From: Halomonas sp. GD1P12
GTDB taxonomy: Bacteria; Pseudomonadota; Gammaproteobacteria; Pseudomonadales; Halomonadaceae
DNA length: 64,000 bases
Direction of reading: 5' to 3'
NCBI RefSeq assembly: GCF_025725645.1
Contig: NZ_CP107007.1
Location: 1,984,001 to 2,048,000, forward strand
Under the pieces are notes generated by a model. That model made no database searches and was not told the origin of the DNA. It worked only from the letters and a program-made list of their open reading frames with translations. A program made the position numbers and the translations under genes. Shown here piece by piece: positions 17,073-26,785 of the stretch (position 1 is its first letter; every line of letters begins with the position of its first letter).

Positions 17073-17888
17073 ATGCAACACACCGATAGCGATGCCCCGG
17101 CCTCGCCCGGCAAGGATCGCAATTTCGTCACTGCTCTAGCCCGCGGGCTGGAGCTTTTGCGCGCCTTCGGAACCGGTGAGGAGTATCTGGGCAATGCCGA
17201 GCTCTCCAACCGAACCCGCATTCCCCGCCCGACGGTATCCAGGCTCACCTACACGCTGACCCAGCTCGGCTATCTTCAGCATAATACCCATCTGGAGAAG
17301 TACCGACTCGGTCCCGGCGTACTGGCGCTGGGCTACCGCTTTCTAGGCAACATGGGGATACGCGAGATCGCTCGCCCTCACTTGCAGAAGTTTGCCGAAG
17401 CCACGGACTGCAACGTAAGCCTGGGCGGTGCGGATCGCAGCGACATGGTGTATCTGGAAACCTGCCACGGCAGCGGGCCGTTGATCATTCGACTGGATGT
17501 GGGCTCCAGATTGCCTATCGCCACCTCGGCCATTGGCCGAGCATGGCTGTGTGGCCTGACAGAGAGTAAGCGTGAGCAGGTCCTTCAGGTGCTCGCTCAG
17601 CACCATGAGCGTGACTGGCCAGCACTTGAAGCGGGTATTCAGCAAAGTCTGGAAGATTACGCCCAACACGGATTCTGCTTTTCGGAGCAGGATTGGCAAC
17701 GTGACATCAGCGCCGTGGCCATGCCGCTCATTCTGGAAGATGGCGCCGAGGTCATGGCAATCAACTGTGGTGGCTCCAGCGTGCGCCTGGATCACGATCG
17801 ACTGGTGCACAACCTTGGGCCGCGCCTCAAGGAGGTAGCCGCGCAAATCAAGCAGGAACTCGCTCCCAAACCGCGCATAGTGCGCTAA
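17073..17888 (+). CDS. IclR-family transcriptional regulator
   Basis: A 271-residue regulator. Residues about 15-75 form the winged helix (FVTALARGLELLRAF, then the recognition helix RTRIPRPTVSRLTYTLTQLG), and the rest is the IclR effector domain with SLGGADRSDMVYLETCHG and PIATSAIGRAWLCG. The start is uncertain: ATG 17073 gives the usual family length and has GGAAGA before it; ATG 17040 and TTG 17001 are also in frame. It follows the thiolase gene in the same direction with an 81-base gap. It probably controls the four units of the island through the repeated TTTTGC-nnn-GCRRAA palindromes, with a CoA ester or the free acid as effector. That role is inference. Confidence 0.9.
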   Translation: MQHTDSDAPASPGKDRNFVTALARGLELLRAFGTGEEYLGNAELSNRTRIPRPTVSRLTYTLTQLGYLQHNTHLEKYRLGPGVLALGYRFLGNMGIREIARPHLQKFAEATDCNVSLGGADRSDMVYLETCHGSGPLIIRLDVGSRLPIATSAIGRAWLCGLTESKREQVLQVLAQHHERDWPALEAGIQQSLEDYAQHGFCFSEQDWQRDISAVAMPLILEDGAEVMAINCGGSSVRLDHDRLVHNLGPRLKEVAAQIKQELAPKPRIVR

Positions 17889-17968
17889 GCTTGCGTCCAG
17901 AGCTTTTCACTAACGTTCGTTTGAATGCATCATGAAAAGCGCGAGATCGAAAGGACGCGGGAGCGGCA

Positions 17969-19081
17969 ATGCCAACGGAGTGGATCAAACGCGAGGGAGA
18001 CACGCTCACTCTCAAGGGGGAGTGGACGCTCGAGCATTACATGGCGCTTAAAAAGGCGCTCGACGACCTTGGTCAAAAGCCCGAACCCGAGGTAAAGCTC
18101 GAGGGCTTTGATCGCATTGACACTGCCGGCGCGGCGCTATTGGTCGATCTTCTAGGCGTCGAGCGCGCCGTTCAGGTCGATGAGTGGGCAAGCGATTTAC
18201 CCGACTCGCAGCGCGCGCTGATCATGCGTATTGCCAGCGCCATGGACGTTTCGCTGACCCTGGAGACCGACACGCCGAATCGGCTGGTGTCGATGCTCGC
18301 CGGCATCGGCGAGAAGGTCGAGGCGCTTTATCGTCAGCAGCGCGAGCTTTTAGGCTTTATCGGGCTGGTGCTGGCAACGGCGCTGCCGGTGATGGTCAAT
18401 CCGCGGCGCTGGCGGGTAACGGCGACCGTCGCCCATGTTCAGCAAAGTGGTTTGAACGCCGTGCCCATCGTCATGCTGCTCACCTTCATGGTGGGTGCGG
18501 TGGTCGCCTTTTTAGGCGCAACGGTGCTGCAGAGCTTCGGCGCGACCGTCTATACCATCAATCTGGTAGCGTTCTCGTTTCTGCGCGAATTCGGCGTGCT
18601 CCTGGCCGCCATTCTGCTGGCCGGGCGCACGGCCAGCGCCTTTACCGCCCAGCTTGGCGCAATGAAATCCAACGAGGAGATCGATGCGCTCAAGGCGCTG
18701 GGACTCGACCCGATTGAGCTTCTGGTGCTGCCGCGCATTCTGGCGATGCTGGTGAGTCTGCCGCTTCTGGCGTTCATCGGCATGCTCAGCGGCCTGCTCG
18801 GCGGTGCGGTGGTCTGTGCGGTGTCGCTCGATATACCGTTCTATCAGTTCATGAGTACGCTGCAGGAGAGCGTCTCGCTCAATCATTTACTCGTCGGGCT
18901 CGTAAAGGCGCCGGTGTTCGCCTTCATCATCGCGGTCATTGGCTGTCTTGAGGGGTTCAAGGTCGCCGGGAGCGCCCAGTCGGTCGGCGCTCACACCACC
19001 TCGAGCGTGGTGCAGTCGATCTTCATGGTGATTTTGATCGACGCGCTGGCCGCGCTCTTTTTCATGGAGATGGGCTGGTGA
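17969..19081 (+). CDS. MlaE-family ABC permease with N-terminal STAS domain
   Basis: A 370-residue permease of an MCE lipid transporter. Residues 1-100 form a STAS domain (LEGFDRIDTAGAALLVDLL, near 43-62), the function that separate MlaB proteins perform in E. coli. Residues 120-370 are the MlaE membrane part with QLGAMKSNEEIDALKALGLD, the cytoplasmic coupling-helix motif of this family. The ATG is preceded by GGGAG. It starts a four-gene unit (permease, ATPase, MCE protein, lipoprotein) and its stop overlaps the GTG of the ATPase gene. Such systems move phospholipids or other hydrophobic molecules between inner and outer membranes. Confidence 0.88.
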   Translation: MPTEWIKREGDTLTLKGEWTLEHYMALKKALDDLGQKPEPEVKLEGFDRIDTAGAALLVDLLGVERAVQVDEWASDLPDSQRALIMRIASAMDVSLTLETDTPNRLVSMLAGIGEKVEALYRQQRELLGFIGLVLATALPVMVNPRRWRVTATVAHVQQSGLNAVPIVMLLTFMVGAVVAFLGATVLQSFGATVYTINLVAFSFLREFGVLLAAILLAGRTASAFTAQLGAMKSNEEIDALKALGLDPIELLVLPRILAMLVSLPLLAFIGMLSGLLGGAVVCAVSLDIPFYQFMSTLQESVSLNHLLVGLVKAPVFAFIIAVIGCLEGFKVAGSAQSVGAHTTSSVVQSIFMVILIDALAALFFMEMGW

Positions 19082-19893
19082 GTCGCGACGATGGCACGAC
19101 CGCAAAAAGCACAGAAGCTGGTCGCGAGCCGGTCATCCGCGTTCAGGGGTTGGTCAACCGGTTCGGCGATCACACCGTGCACGAGCATCTCGATTTGACC
19201 GTCGAAAAAGGCGAGATTCTCGGCGTGGTGGGTGGCTCGGGCACCGGCAAGTCGGTGCTGCTTCGAAGCATCGTTGGTTTGCAGCGTCCTAACGAAGGCA
19301 CCATCGAGGTGCTGGGTACGGATCTCTCGACGCTGGACAATGAGGCGCGCAGCCGGGTCGAGCGTCGCTTCGGCGTGCTGTTTCAGCAGGGGGCGCTGTT
19401 TAGCTCGCTGAACCTGCAGGAGAACATCGCCCTGCCGCTGATCGAGCACAGCGGCTTGCCGCGCGAGGAGGCCGAATATCTGGCGCGCATCAAGCTCTCG
19501 CTGGTGGGGCTTTCACCAGAGGACGCACGCAAGTCGCCGGAATCGCTCTCCGGCGGCATGATCAAGCGGGCGGCGCTGGCCCGCGCGCTGGCACTGGACC
19601 CGGATATCCTGTTTCTGGACGAGCCCACCGCAGGGCTCGACCCCATCGGCGCCGCCGCTTTCGATCAGCTGATCAAGACGCTGCGCGATGCGCTCGGTTT
19701 CAGCGTGTTTCTGGTGACCCACGACCTGGACACGCTCCATGCGGCCTGCGACCGGGTCGCGGTGCTGTCGCAAAAGCGCGTGCTGGTGGCGGATACGTTG
19801 GAAAACGTTGCCCAAACCGACGACGAGTGGGTTCAGGAGTACTTCAACGGCCCGCGGGGTCGCGCCGCCGCTTCCTCTTTCGATCAGGAGTGA
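19078..19893 (+). CDS. MlaF-like ABC transporter ATP-binding protein
   Basis: A 271-residue ATPase with Walker A GGSGTGKSVLLRS, signature LSGGMIKRAALARALALDP and Walker B ILFLDEPTAGLDP, then the H-loop VTHDLDTLHAACDRV. The LSGGM form of the signature is typical of the MlaF/Ttg2A branch. The start codon is GTG, overlapping the permease stop (GTGA), which implies coupled translation. It would power the MCE lipid transporter encoded by the adjacent genes. Confidence 0.92.
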   Translation: MSRDDGTTAKSTEAGREPVIRVQGLVNRFGDHTVHEHLDLTVEKGEILGVVGGSGTGKSVLLRSIVGLQRPNEGTIEVLGTDLSTLDNEARSRVERRFGVLFQQGALFSSLNLQENIALPLIEHSGLPREEAEYLARIKLSLVGLSPEDARKSPESLSGGMIKRAALARALALDPDILFLDEPTAGLDPIGAAAFDQLIKTLRDALGFSVFLVTHDLDTLHAACDRVAVLSQKRVLVADTLENVAQTDDEWVQEYFNGPRGRAAASSFDQE

Positions 19894-19900
19894 CACGCTC

Positions 19901-20842
19901 ATGGAAACCCGTGCGCATCACGTTTTAATTGGCCTTTTTACCCTGCTGACCGCGGCCGGCGCGCTCGTGTTCGCGCTCTGGATGAGCCAGGCCGCCGGTG
20001 AACAGGAGTATCGGCCCTACCGCATTCTGTTCGACAGAAGCGTCAGCGGGCTATCCGAAGGGAGCTCGGTGCAATACAACGGCATTGAGGTCGGCGAGGT
20101 CACCCATATGGCGCTCGACCCGACCGACCCGCGCCAGGTAGTGGTGTCGATTCGCGTCGAAAGGGAGACGCCGATCAAGATCGATACCCGCGCCAAGCTC
20201 TCGATTCCCAGCATCACCGGCAGCATGTCGGTACAGCTTGAAGGCGGCGCGCCGGAAAGTCCGCTTTTGTACGCACAGTCCGATGATGCGGTGCCGTTCA
20301 TCCAGGCGGATCCTTCGCCCATTGCCACGTTCATGGAGCAGGGTGAGGAGATGATCGACAACGTCAACGCCATTCTCGAGAACGCGAACCGGTTGTTCAA
20401 CGACGAGAGCCGCGAGCAGGCGGGCAACATTCTGACCGATATTGCCGAGATCACTGACATGATCGCGTCCCAGCGTGCCGCGCTCGACGAGAACATGGCG
20501 CTGTTTGGCGATACGTCCCGCCAGGCTACCGCCACACTTGAACGCATCGAGGTGCTCAGCGACGAGACCACCCGGCTTTTGCGCGAGGATGGCCAGCAGG
20601 TAATGGCGAGCGCGGCCAGCGCCAGCCAAGACGTTGCCCGGGCCGCTCAGCGCATCGAGCAGCTGGTCAACGACAACGCCGCCGCGGTCGAAAGTACCCT
20701 TGCCAGCACTCAGGACGTCGCCCCGGCCCTCTCGGCGCTGCGCTCGACGCTGACCACGCTTGACCGTATCACCCGCGATCTCGAAGAGAACCCGACCGAC
20801 TTTTTACTGGGTCGTGACCAAATAGAGGAGTTTCGCCCATGA
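19901..20842 (+). CDS. MCE/MlaD-family lipid transport protein
   Basis: A 313-residue periplasmic protein anchored by one N-terminal membrane span (IGLFTLLTAAGALVFALWM). The MCE domain covers about residues 40-120 and opens with YRILFDRSVSGLSEGSSVQY, then GIEVGEVTHMAL. The remainder is predicted to be helical and coiled-coil-like (repeated NANRLFNDESREQA-type heptads), as in MCE proteins that form a hexameric tunnel. I use ATG 19901, with AGGAG at 19886-19890; a longer frame beginning inside the ATPase gene is not credible. Third gene of the lipid-transport operon. Confidence 0.9.
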   Translation: METRAHHVLIGLFTLLTAAGALVFALWMSQAAGEQEYRPYRILFDRSVSGLSEGSSVQYNGIEVGEVTHMALDPTDPRQVVVSIRVERETPIKIDTRAKLSIPSITGSMSVQLEGGAPESPLLYAQSDDAVPFIQADPSPIATFMEQGEEMIDNVNAILENANRLFNDESREQAGNILTDIAEITDMIASQRAALDENMALFGDTSRQATATLERIEVLSDETTRLLREDGQQVMASAASASQDVARAAQRIEQLVNDNAAAVESTLASTQDVAPALSALRSTLTTLDRITRDLEENPTDFLLGRDQIEEFRP

Positions 20843-21459
20843 AGATTCGCGCAGGCCTTGGCCTTTTCGCGGCCGCGCTGCTGGCGGGCTGCTCGGTGCT
20901 GCCGGAAAGCGACCCGGCCACGCTCTACCGCCTGCCGGTCGCCGCCAGTCAAACCCCGGCGAACAACCCCTTGCTCGGCGATAAGCGCCTGGGCGTCGCC
21001 GCCCCGGAAGCGGGGCATCTGTTCAGCGGCAACCGCATCGTGGTCTATCCGGATCGCAACGTGGTCAACGTTTACGAAGGAGCGCGCTGGCACGAAGACG
21101 CTCCAGCGCTGATACAAACCCGCCTGATCGATGCGCTTTCGCAAAGCGGTCTGTTCGAAGGTGTTAGCGTCGACCGGCTGCCGTCGGATCTGCTGCTGGT
21201 GAGCGAGCTCAGGCACTTTCAAAGCGAGTACGACCGCACGCCTCCAGCGGCGCGCATCCAGCTCGACGTTCAGCTCGTCGATGGAAAGCGACAGCCGATC
21301 GCCAACGAAACCCTGATCGCTAGCGCCCGCGCGGCAAGCGTCGAAATTCCCGATGTCGTCGACGCCTTTGGCGAGGCCAGCGACCGCTTGAGCGCCGCGC
21401 TCGTCGAGTGGCTCGCCAACCTTTCAAGCGACGCGCTCGAATCCGAGCGCCTGAATTGA
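20839..21459 (+). CDS. ABC-type transport auxiliary lipoprotein, PqiC-like
   Basis: A 206-residue lipoprotein with signal sequence and lipobox LLAGC (Cys18-19 region), then PESDPATLYRLP, the usual N-terminal motif of the ABC_trans_aux/PqiC family. Members sit at the outer membrane and complete MCE-type lipid transport systems. It overlaps the MCE gene by 4 bases and ends 4 bases before the convergent gene at 21464, so no terminator fits between the two units. Confidence 0.87.
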   Translation: MKIRAGLGLFAAALLAGCSVLPESDPATLYRLPVAASQTPANNPLLGDKRLGVAAPEAGHLFSGNRIVVYPDRNVVNVYEGARWHEDAPALIQTRLIDALSQSGLFEGVSVDRLPSDLLLVSELRHFQSEYDRTPPAARIQLDVQLVDGKRQPIANETLIASARAASVEIPDVVDAFGEASDRLSAALVEWLANLSSDALESERLN

Positions 21460-21463
21460 AACG

Positions 21464-23284
21464 TCAAAGCGCCCGCGGGTTTTTGGGGTAAAAGCGTTCG
21501 GGCTGGCGCTCGAGGTGGGAAAAAAACCGGGTGTCCTTATAGGGCATTTTCATGAAGCCGGAGACCCCCAACCCGTCGATCAAATTGACCGCGTCGAGTA
21601 TCCGATCCAGTAGCGCTGTAAAGGCGTGCTCCTGGTCCGGGTCGAGCAGCCGGTAGTAGCTGTGAATCTTCAGGTGTCGCGGATGGGCCTCGAAGATGAT
21701 CATGCCGGTGTGGTGGATCTCGTTGAGCCGTTTGAGCAGCGCCATGATGGTCTCAGGCAGCGCCAAAAGCTCTTCCGGATCGGGGCCGTCCTCGAAGTAG
21801 CTGTGTTGGCGGGTGCGGTTCTCCTCCGGCGTGGCGCTTTGCTCGAAGCGAATACGGGTGTCTGGCTGGCGCTCAAAAGGCTCAGCTTCGCTCGCCCGCT
21901 CCAGATGCAGCGTCTGGCGGGCGTCGAACAGGCAGCTTTTGAACACCCCCTGACGATGAATGGCGCGGGCCAGGTGTACCATGTTGTTGACTGCCTGAGT
22001 GAACGCCGGGCGTTTGGCCGGGTCGTGCAGGTTCAAGGAGGAGTCGATATAGACCCCGTCGGCTTCCCAGCGAATGGCGAGCCCCCCCACGACCGGGTAT
22101 CGGCCCAGCCGGCTCACCGAGGCGAGAAACGCCTTTTCGGTTTCCCCCATCCCCTGCATGAACTGCTTGTAGTAGCGGTCGAGCTGCACGTCGTTGACGT
22201 CATCCAGCGCCGGCTCGACGTTGGCTTCGCGCAGAAACGCCTTACGTGAGCTGTATACCACGGTATCGATCTCGGCGCCGGCCGGGCGTGCCCAGACCGG
22301 AATCAGCGCCACGGCGGGCTTTTCAGGCAGATCCACCATCACCGTGCGCGCCATGGCGGGCATGCGCGCGAGAAAGTAGTCGCCGGCCTGGCGGCGCGTA
22401 GCGGGGTCCGGGTCGAGCATGGCGTCGAGCGTGCGGGCGAACTCGACGGGAAGGCCCAGCGAGCTTGCCGGAATGGCGCGGTGGCCGAATCGGCAGGACT
22501 GAGCCGAGGCGAGTGCGTAGAGCGTGCCGGCCACGCCCTGCTCATCAAAACGCGGTGACGACAGCGCCCCGCTCAGCTGCTCCTCGCCAATGAAATAGAC
22601 GTCGCCCAGGCGCGCGTTGGTGTGCTGGAGATGATTGGACATCAGCTCCATGACGTTGCTGCCGACCGGCTGCAGATCGCTATCCAACTGGGCGAAGACC
22701 GATGACCCCCAGTCGATCAGCGCCACGGTCTCACGAGCGGCGTCATACACCAGGTTCGAGGGTTTGATGTCGCCATGCACCAGCGGCCGTCCGTGGGGGC
22801 CGGTCTCCTGACGCAGCGCCAGCAGAATATCGGCGAGCTGCGCGGCGATGTTGACGACCAGCCGAGGCGATAGCCGCCCGTAGCGCAGCGAAATCTCCTC
22901 CAGATTCAGGCCCGGCGCCCGCTCCATGACCAGAATCGACTGGCCGCGAATGCGCTGATAGCTGATCAGCCGCGGTATGCGCGGATGGTCAATTTGATCG
23001 AGCATGAACGCCTCCTCCTCGAGGCGCTCCTGCAGATGCGTGGGTAGGGTGATACGCGAGAATTTGAACACGTAATGGCGGAGGGTGGCACCCTGCTCGG
23101 CGCGGCCGGCAAAGACGAAGCCGTAGGCGCCCTTGCCGATCAGCTCGATCGCCTCGAACCCGAGCTGGCCGAGCTCGGCCTGGCAAAGCGCTACCCAGTC
23201 CTTGAGCTTTCGCGCATCCCGATGGTTGAGAAGATAAACCGACTGCTCTTCGGGAATGTAGAACTGCTGTAGCGCCTTGGGCAT
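21464..23284 (-). CDS. Hanks-type serine/threonine protein kinase-like protein
   Basis: A 606-residue protein. The N-terminal half has a kinase fold: glycine loop GKGAYGFVFAG (50-60), candidate ATP lysine K74 in YVFKF, catalytic loop HGDIKPSN (170-177, with HGD replacing HRD) and metal-binding D191 in DWGSS (replacing DFG). These exchanges occur in active atypical kinases too, so activity is likely but unproven. Residues about 330-606 have no domain I recognise and no clear membrane span. The gene starts 31 bases after the stop of the E2 gene of the branched-chain oxoacid dehydrogenase operon, same strand, with GAGGGAG as ribosome site. A link with that complex is only positional. Confidence 0.72.
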   Translation of the reverse strand: MPKALQQFYIPEEQSVYLLNHRDARKLKDWVALCQAELGQLGFEAIELIGKGAYGFVFAGRAEQGATLRHYVFKFSRITLPTHLQERLEEEAFMLDQIDHPRIPRLISYQRIRGQSILVMERAPGLNLEEISLRYGRLSPRLVVNIAAQLADILLALRQETGPHGRPLVHGDIKPSNLVYDAARETVALIDWGSSVFAQLDSDLQPVGSNVMELMSNHLQHTNARLGDVYFIGEEQLSGALSSPRFDEQGVAGTLYALASAQSCRFGHRAIPASSLGLPVEFARTLDAMLDPDPATRRQAGDYFLARMPAMARTVMVDLPEKPAVALIPVWARPAGAEIDTVVYSSRKAFLREANVEPALDDVNDVQLDRYYKQFMQGMGETEKAFLASVSRLGRYPVVGGLAIRWEADGVYIDSSLNLHDPAKRPAFTQAVNNMVHLARAIHRQGVFKSCLFDARQTLHLERASEAEPFERQPDTRIRFEQSATPEENRTRQHSYFEDGPDPEELLALPETIMALLKRLNEIHHTGMIIFEAHPRHLKIHSYYRLLDPDQEHAFTALLDRILDAVNLIDGLGVSGFMKMPYKDTRFFSHLERQPERFYPKNPRAL

Positions 23285-23315
23285 CGCTCCCTCGTCGGGC
23301 TTTTGCGGTCAGTGG

Positions 23316-24587
23316 CTAGCGTAGATGCAAAAGCATCGACTCCGGCGACTCCAAAAAGCCTTTCCAGGCATTACAAAAGCGCGCAATGGTGCCGCCATCG
23401 ATGAAGCGGTGATCGCCTGCCCAGGTCACCGTCATGATCGCCCGGCGCTCGACCGTCCCCGCTGCATCGAAACGCGGCAGCCACTGGCTTTTGCCGATGG
23501 CGACGATCGCCGCCTCCGGGGCGTTGATGATCGGCGCGGCGTAGGTGCCGCCAAGCGCACCGATGTTCGAGACGGTGATCGTGCCGCCCTTGAGATCCGC
23601 CTGATCGACGCGCCCTTCTCGCGCCGCCTGGGTCAGCCGGCCGATCTCCCTGGCAAGCTCCATCAGCGTGAGCGCCTCGACCCCTTTGACGTTGGGCACC
23701 ATCAGCCCCGCCTTGCCATCCACCGCCATGCCAATATTACAGTGGGCGGCGTAGTGAAGGGTGTCTGCCGCCTCATTAAGCCGGGCGTTGACCAGCGGCT
23801 CGGACGCGATCGCCAGCGCCATCGCTTTCATGAAAAACGGCATCAGGGTCAGCCGCTCGCCGCCTGCCTCGACCGAGGGCTTGAGCCGCTCGCGAAGCGC
23901 CAGAAGCTCGGTGACGTCGATCTCTTCGCCGTAGTGAAAGTGGGGAATGGTGCTGACCGAATGCACCATGCGCTTGGCCATCGCGGCACGCATTCCGCGA
24001 AGTGGCTCGGTGCGCTCGCCAGAAGTGTCCTCGGCTGGCACCTGGTTCTTATCGCTGCTTACGCCGTTCAGATGCGCCAGCACGTCTTCTTTCAGCACCC
24101 GGCCGTCCTTACCGCTGCCCTTGATCTCGTCGAGCTTGAGATCGTGCTCGCGCACTAGCCGACGCACAGCCGGGCTCGCCGGCGTTTTGCTATGGCACTG
24201 TTGAGGCGAAGCATCCGGCGCCTTTTGGGTATCAGTATTGGAGACGGATGAAGCTTCCGGCGCTGTCGGTCGTGACGCCGGCTGTTCACTCGGGGATGCC
24301 TCGACTTTATTCTCGTTCGCTGCGCCAGCGCTCTCCTCATCGGGTTCAGCGTCATCGGCCTGGTAGGCGTAGAGCGGCGCGTGCACCTTGGCGATCTCAC
24401 CTTTTTGCACGTAAAGCCTGGTGACCACGCCCGCCTCGGCGGCGGTGATCTCGACCAGCGCCTTGTCGGTCATCACCTCGACGACCGGCTGGTCCTCTTC
24501 GAGCCGGTCGCCCTCCTGGACGCGCCACTCGACCACTTCACACTCCACGATCCCTTCGCCGATGTCCGGCAGTACAAAATCACTCAT
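23316..24587 (-). CDS. bkdB: Branched-chain 2-oxoacid dehydrogenase E2 (dihydrolipoyl acyltransferase)
   Basis: A 423-residue E2 core protein. One N-terminal lipoyl domain (residues 1-78; lipoylated lysine in VMTDKALVEI), a long Ala/Pro/Ser/Glu-rich hinge, a peripheral-subunit-binding domain (ASPAVRRLVREHDLKLDEIK, near 138-157) and a catalytic domain ending with the active-site His in GDHRFIDGGT. The enzyme transfers the acyl group from lipoamide to CoA. It follows the E1 genes by 15 bases with GGGAGAG as ribosome site. The E3 gene (lpdV) usual in pseudomonad bkd operons is absent, so a shared dihydrolipoamide dehydrogenase elsewhere is expected. Confidence 0.9.
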   Translation of the reverse strand: MSDFVLPDIGEGIVECEVVEWRVQEGDRLEEDQPVVEVMTDKALVEITAAEAGVVTRLYVQKGEIAKVHAPLYAYQADDAEPDEESAGAANENKVEASPSEQPASRPTAPEASSVSNTDTQKAPDASPQQCHSKTPASPAVRRLVREHDLKLDEIKGSGKDGRVLKEDVLAHLNGVSSDKNQVPAEDTSGERTEPLRGMRAAMAKRMVHSVSTIPHFHYGEEIDVTELLALRERLKPSVEAGGERLTLMPFFMKAMALAIASEPLVNARLNEAADTLHYAAHCNIGMAVDGKAGLMVPNVKGVEALTLMELAREIGRLTQAAREGRVDQADLKGGTITVSNIGALGGTYAAPIINAPEAAIVAIGKSQWLPRFDAAGTVERRAIMTVTWAGDHRFIDGGTIARFCNAWKGFLESPESMLLHLR

Positions 24588-24602
24588 GGTGTCTCTCCCG
24601 GA

Positions 24603-25580
24603 TTAGAAATCGACGCTTTCACGGATCGCCTCGAAGATCTTGAGGTGATCCGGCAGATACTCTTTTTCGAGCACCAGCGGAAACGGCGTGTCCAGCCCGG
24701 TCACGCGGCGAATGGGGGATTCCAGGTAGAGAAAACAGCGCTCGGCCACGGTGGCGGCGATCTCGCCGGCAAACCCGCCGGTCAACGGCGCCTCGTGGCT
24801 AATCACCAGCCGCCCGGTCTTTAGCACCGACTCGACCACGGCGTCGCTATCCCAGGGCGCCAGCGTGCGAAGATCGATCACTTCGCAGTCGATGCCCTGC
24901 TCCTCGGCAAGCTCGGCGGCCTTGTGAATCACCTCCATCTGCGCGCCCCAACCGACCAGCGTGATGTCGCCGCCTTCGCGGGTGATCTCCGCCTGTCCGA
25001 GGGGGAGCTGGTAGTCCTCTTCCGGTACCTCGCCGGTGGCGGCGCGGTAAAGGCGTTTGGGCTCGAGAAACAGCACCGGGTCCGGGTCACGGATCGCGGC
25101 GAGCAGAAGCCCCTTGGCCTGGTAGGGGTTTCGCGGCACCACCACCTTGAGCCCCGGCGTATGGGTGAAATAGGCTTCCGGCGACTGCGAGTGGTAGAGC
25201 CCGCCGGCGATGCCACCGCCGTAGGGCGTGCGGATGGTCAAACCGCCGACGTTGAAAAGATCGCCGGAGCGGTAGCGAAACTTGGCGGTTTCGTTAACGA
25301 TCTGATCGAACGCCGGAAAGATGTAGTCGGCGAACTGGATCTCGGCTACCGGCACCGAGCCCTGCGCGGCCAAGCCGTTGGCGAAGCCGATGATGCCCTG
25401 CTCGACCAGCGGCGTATTAAAGCAGCGCGCCTTGCCGTACTTCTCCTGAAGATGGCTGGTGGCGCGGAAAACGCCGCCAAACACGCCCACGTCCTCGCCA
25501 AAGCAGATGACCTTGTCATCCTCGGCCATGGCGATATCCAGCGCCCCGTTGATCGCCTGAAGCAGATTCATTTTAGCCAT
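24603..25580 (-). CDS. bkdA2: Branched-chain 2-oxoacid dehydrogenase E1 beta subunit
   Basis: A 325-residue transketolase-like E1 beta subunit. It shows [40 protein letters not shown] and the C-terminal segment with [16 protein letters not shown]. It forms the thiamine-diphosphate enzyme with the alpha subunit encoded immediately upstream (gap of 2 bases), and decarboxylates the 2-oxoacids from Val, Leu and Ile. Start ATG 25580 has GAGGA nearby; an internal ATG three codons later is possible. Confidence 0.92.
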   Translation of the reverse strand: MAKMNLLQAINGALDIAMAEDDKVICFGEDVGVFGGVFRATSHLQEKYGKARCFNTPLVEQGIIGFANGLAAQGSVPVAEIQFADYIFPAFDQIVNETAKFRYRSGDLFNVGGLTIRTPYGGGIAGGLYHSQSPEAYFTHTPGLKVVVPRNPYQAKGLLLAAIRDPDPVLFLEPKRLYRAATGEVPEEDYQLPLGQAEITREGGDITLVGWGAQMEVIHKAAELAEEQGIDCEVIDLRTLAPWDSDAVVESVLKTGRLVISHEAPLTGGFAGEIAATVAERCFLYLESPIRRVTGLDTPFPLVLEKEYLPDHLKIFEAIRESVDF

Positions 25581-25582
25581 GG

Positions 25583-26785
25583 CTACACTTCCTCATCCGT
25601 GGACGCGGCGGGCGCGATGTCCAGATCCAGCGATTTGGCGCCCTTCGGGTAGGCCTCCGGGTAGCGGCGGATATGGCGCTTGAGCCCGTCGAGCTGGCGC
25701 GTAAGCTCCGGGGTCACCTCGGCGTAAACGTCGGTAATCAGGGAGTCCAGCGGCGGCGCGGCACGCTTCTCGGCGCGCTTCAGGGTCTCCAGCACCTCGC
25801 GGCGCAGCGACTCCTCAAGCTCGCTCTGCTCATCGTCGCTCCACCACCCCTGGTGGGTAAGCCACTTTCTAAAGCGCAGCACCGGGTCCTTGAGCCGCCA
25901 GGTCTCCTCTTCGCTCTTGGCGCGGTAGCCCGACGGGTCGTCTGACGAAGAGTGGGCCGCGAGACGATAGGACATCGCCTCGATCAGCACCGGTTTGTTC
26001 TGTTCGACGGCGATGACACGCGCTTGGCGGGTCGCCTCGAACACCGCCAGCGCGTCGTTGCCATCCACGCGAATGACGTGCATGCGATAGCCCATCGCCC
26101 GTGGGGCGATACCGTCGGCGGCGAACTGTTCGACCGCGGGCGTCGAGATGGCGTAGCCGTTGTTACGGCAAAAAAAGATGACCGGTACCTGGTGGACCGA
26201 CGCCATGTTGAGCGCGGCGTGAAAGTCGCCTTCCGAGGCCGCGCCTTCGCCGAAAAAGGTCAGCGTGCAGAGGCCGTCACCGGCGAGTTTCTGGCCGTAG
26301 GCGTAGCCCGTAGCCTGGGGGATTTGGGTTGCCAGAGGCGATGAAATGGTCATGTAGTGCAGCTTGCGCGAGCCGTAGTGCACCGGCATCTGCCGGCCCT
26401 TGCCGTAGTCCAGCTCATTGCCGAACAGCTGGTTCATGAACTCGTCGATGGTGAAGCCGCGATACATCAGCGCGCCCTGCTCGCGGTACTGCGCCATGAT
26501 CATGTCGCGCTCATCGAGGGCAGCGGTGGCACCGACGATGGCGGCCTCCTCACCGGTACACTGCATGTAAAAGCTCAGCCGGCCCTGACGCTGGGCGGCG
26601 AGCATCCGCTCGTCGAGAAGCCTGGTGGCAAGCATCGCCTTGTACAAGCGCCGAGCGTGGTCGCGCTCGAGCGCCGGGGCCGTGGCACCGTCATAAAGCG
26701 TCCCTTCCGGGTCGAGCAGGCCAAAGGTCGGGATGGAAAACTCGTCGCCGGTCATGAAACTCGGCTGATGGTCAAAGCGTGTCAT
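25583..26785 (-). CDS. bkdA1: Branched-chain 2-oxoacid dehydrogenase E1 alpha subunit
   Basis: A 400-residue thiamine-diphosphate-binding E1 alpha subunit. The cofactor region [20 protein letters not shown] and the signature [20 protein letters not shown] identify it as the branched-chain rather than pyruvate enzyme: the bovine/Pseudomonas BCKDH equivalent is H-H-S-T-S-D-D-S. First gene of the alpha-beta-E2 operon, with AAGGAT a few bases before the ATG. The 181-base upstream gap (26786-26966) should hold its promoter, but I see no convincing hexamer pair. Confidence 0.92.
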   Translation of the reverse strand: MTRFDHQPSFMTGDEFSIPTFGLLDPEGTLYDGATAPALERDHARRLYKAMLATRLLDERMLAAQRQGRLSFYMQCTGEEAAIVGATAALDERDMIMAQYREQGALMYRGFTIDEFMNQLFGNELDYGKGRQMPVHYGSRKLHYMTISSPLATQIPQATGYAYGQKLAGDGLCTLTFFGEGAASEGDFHAALNMASVHQVPVIFFCRNNGYAISTPAVEQFAADGIAPRAMGYRMHVIRVDGNDALAVFEATRQARVIAVEQNKPVLIEAMSYRLAAHSSSDDPSGYRAKSEEETWRLKDPVLRFRKWLTHQGWWSDDEQSELEESLRREVLETLKRAEKRAAPPLDSLITDVYAEVTPELTRQLDGLKRHIRRYPEAYPKGAKSLDLDIAPAASTDEEV

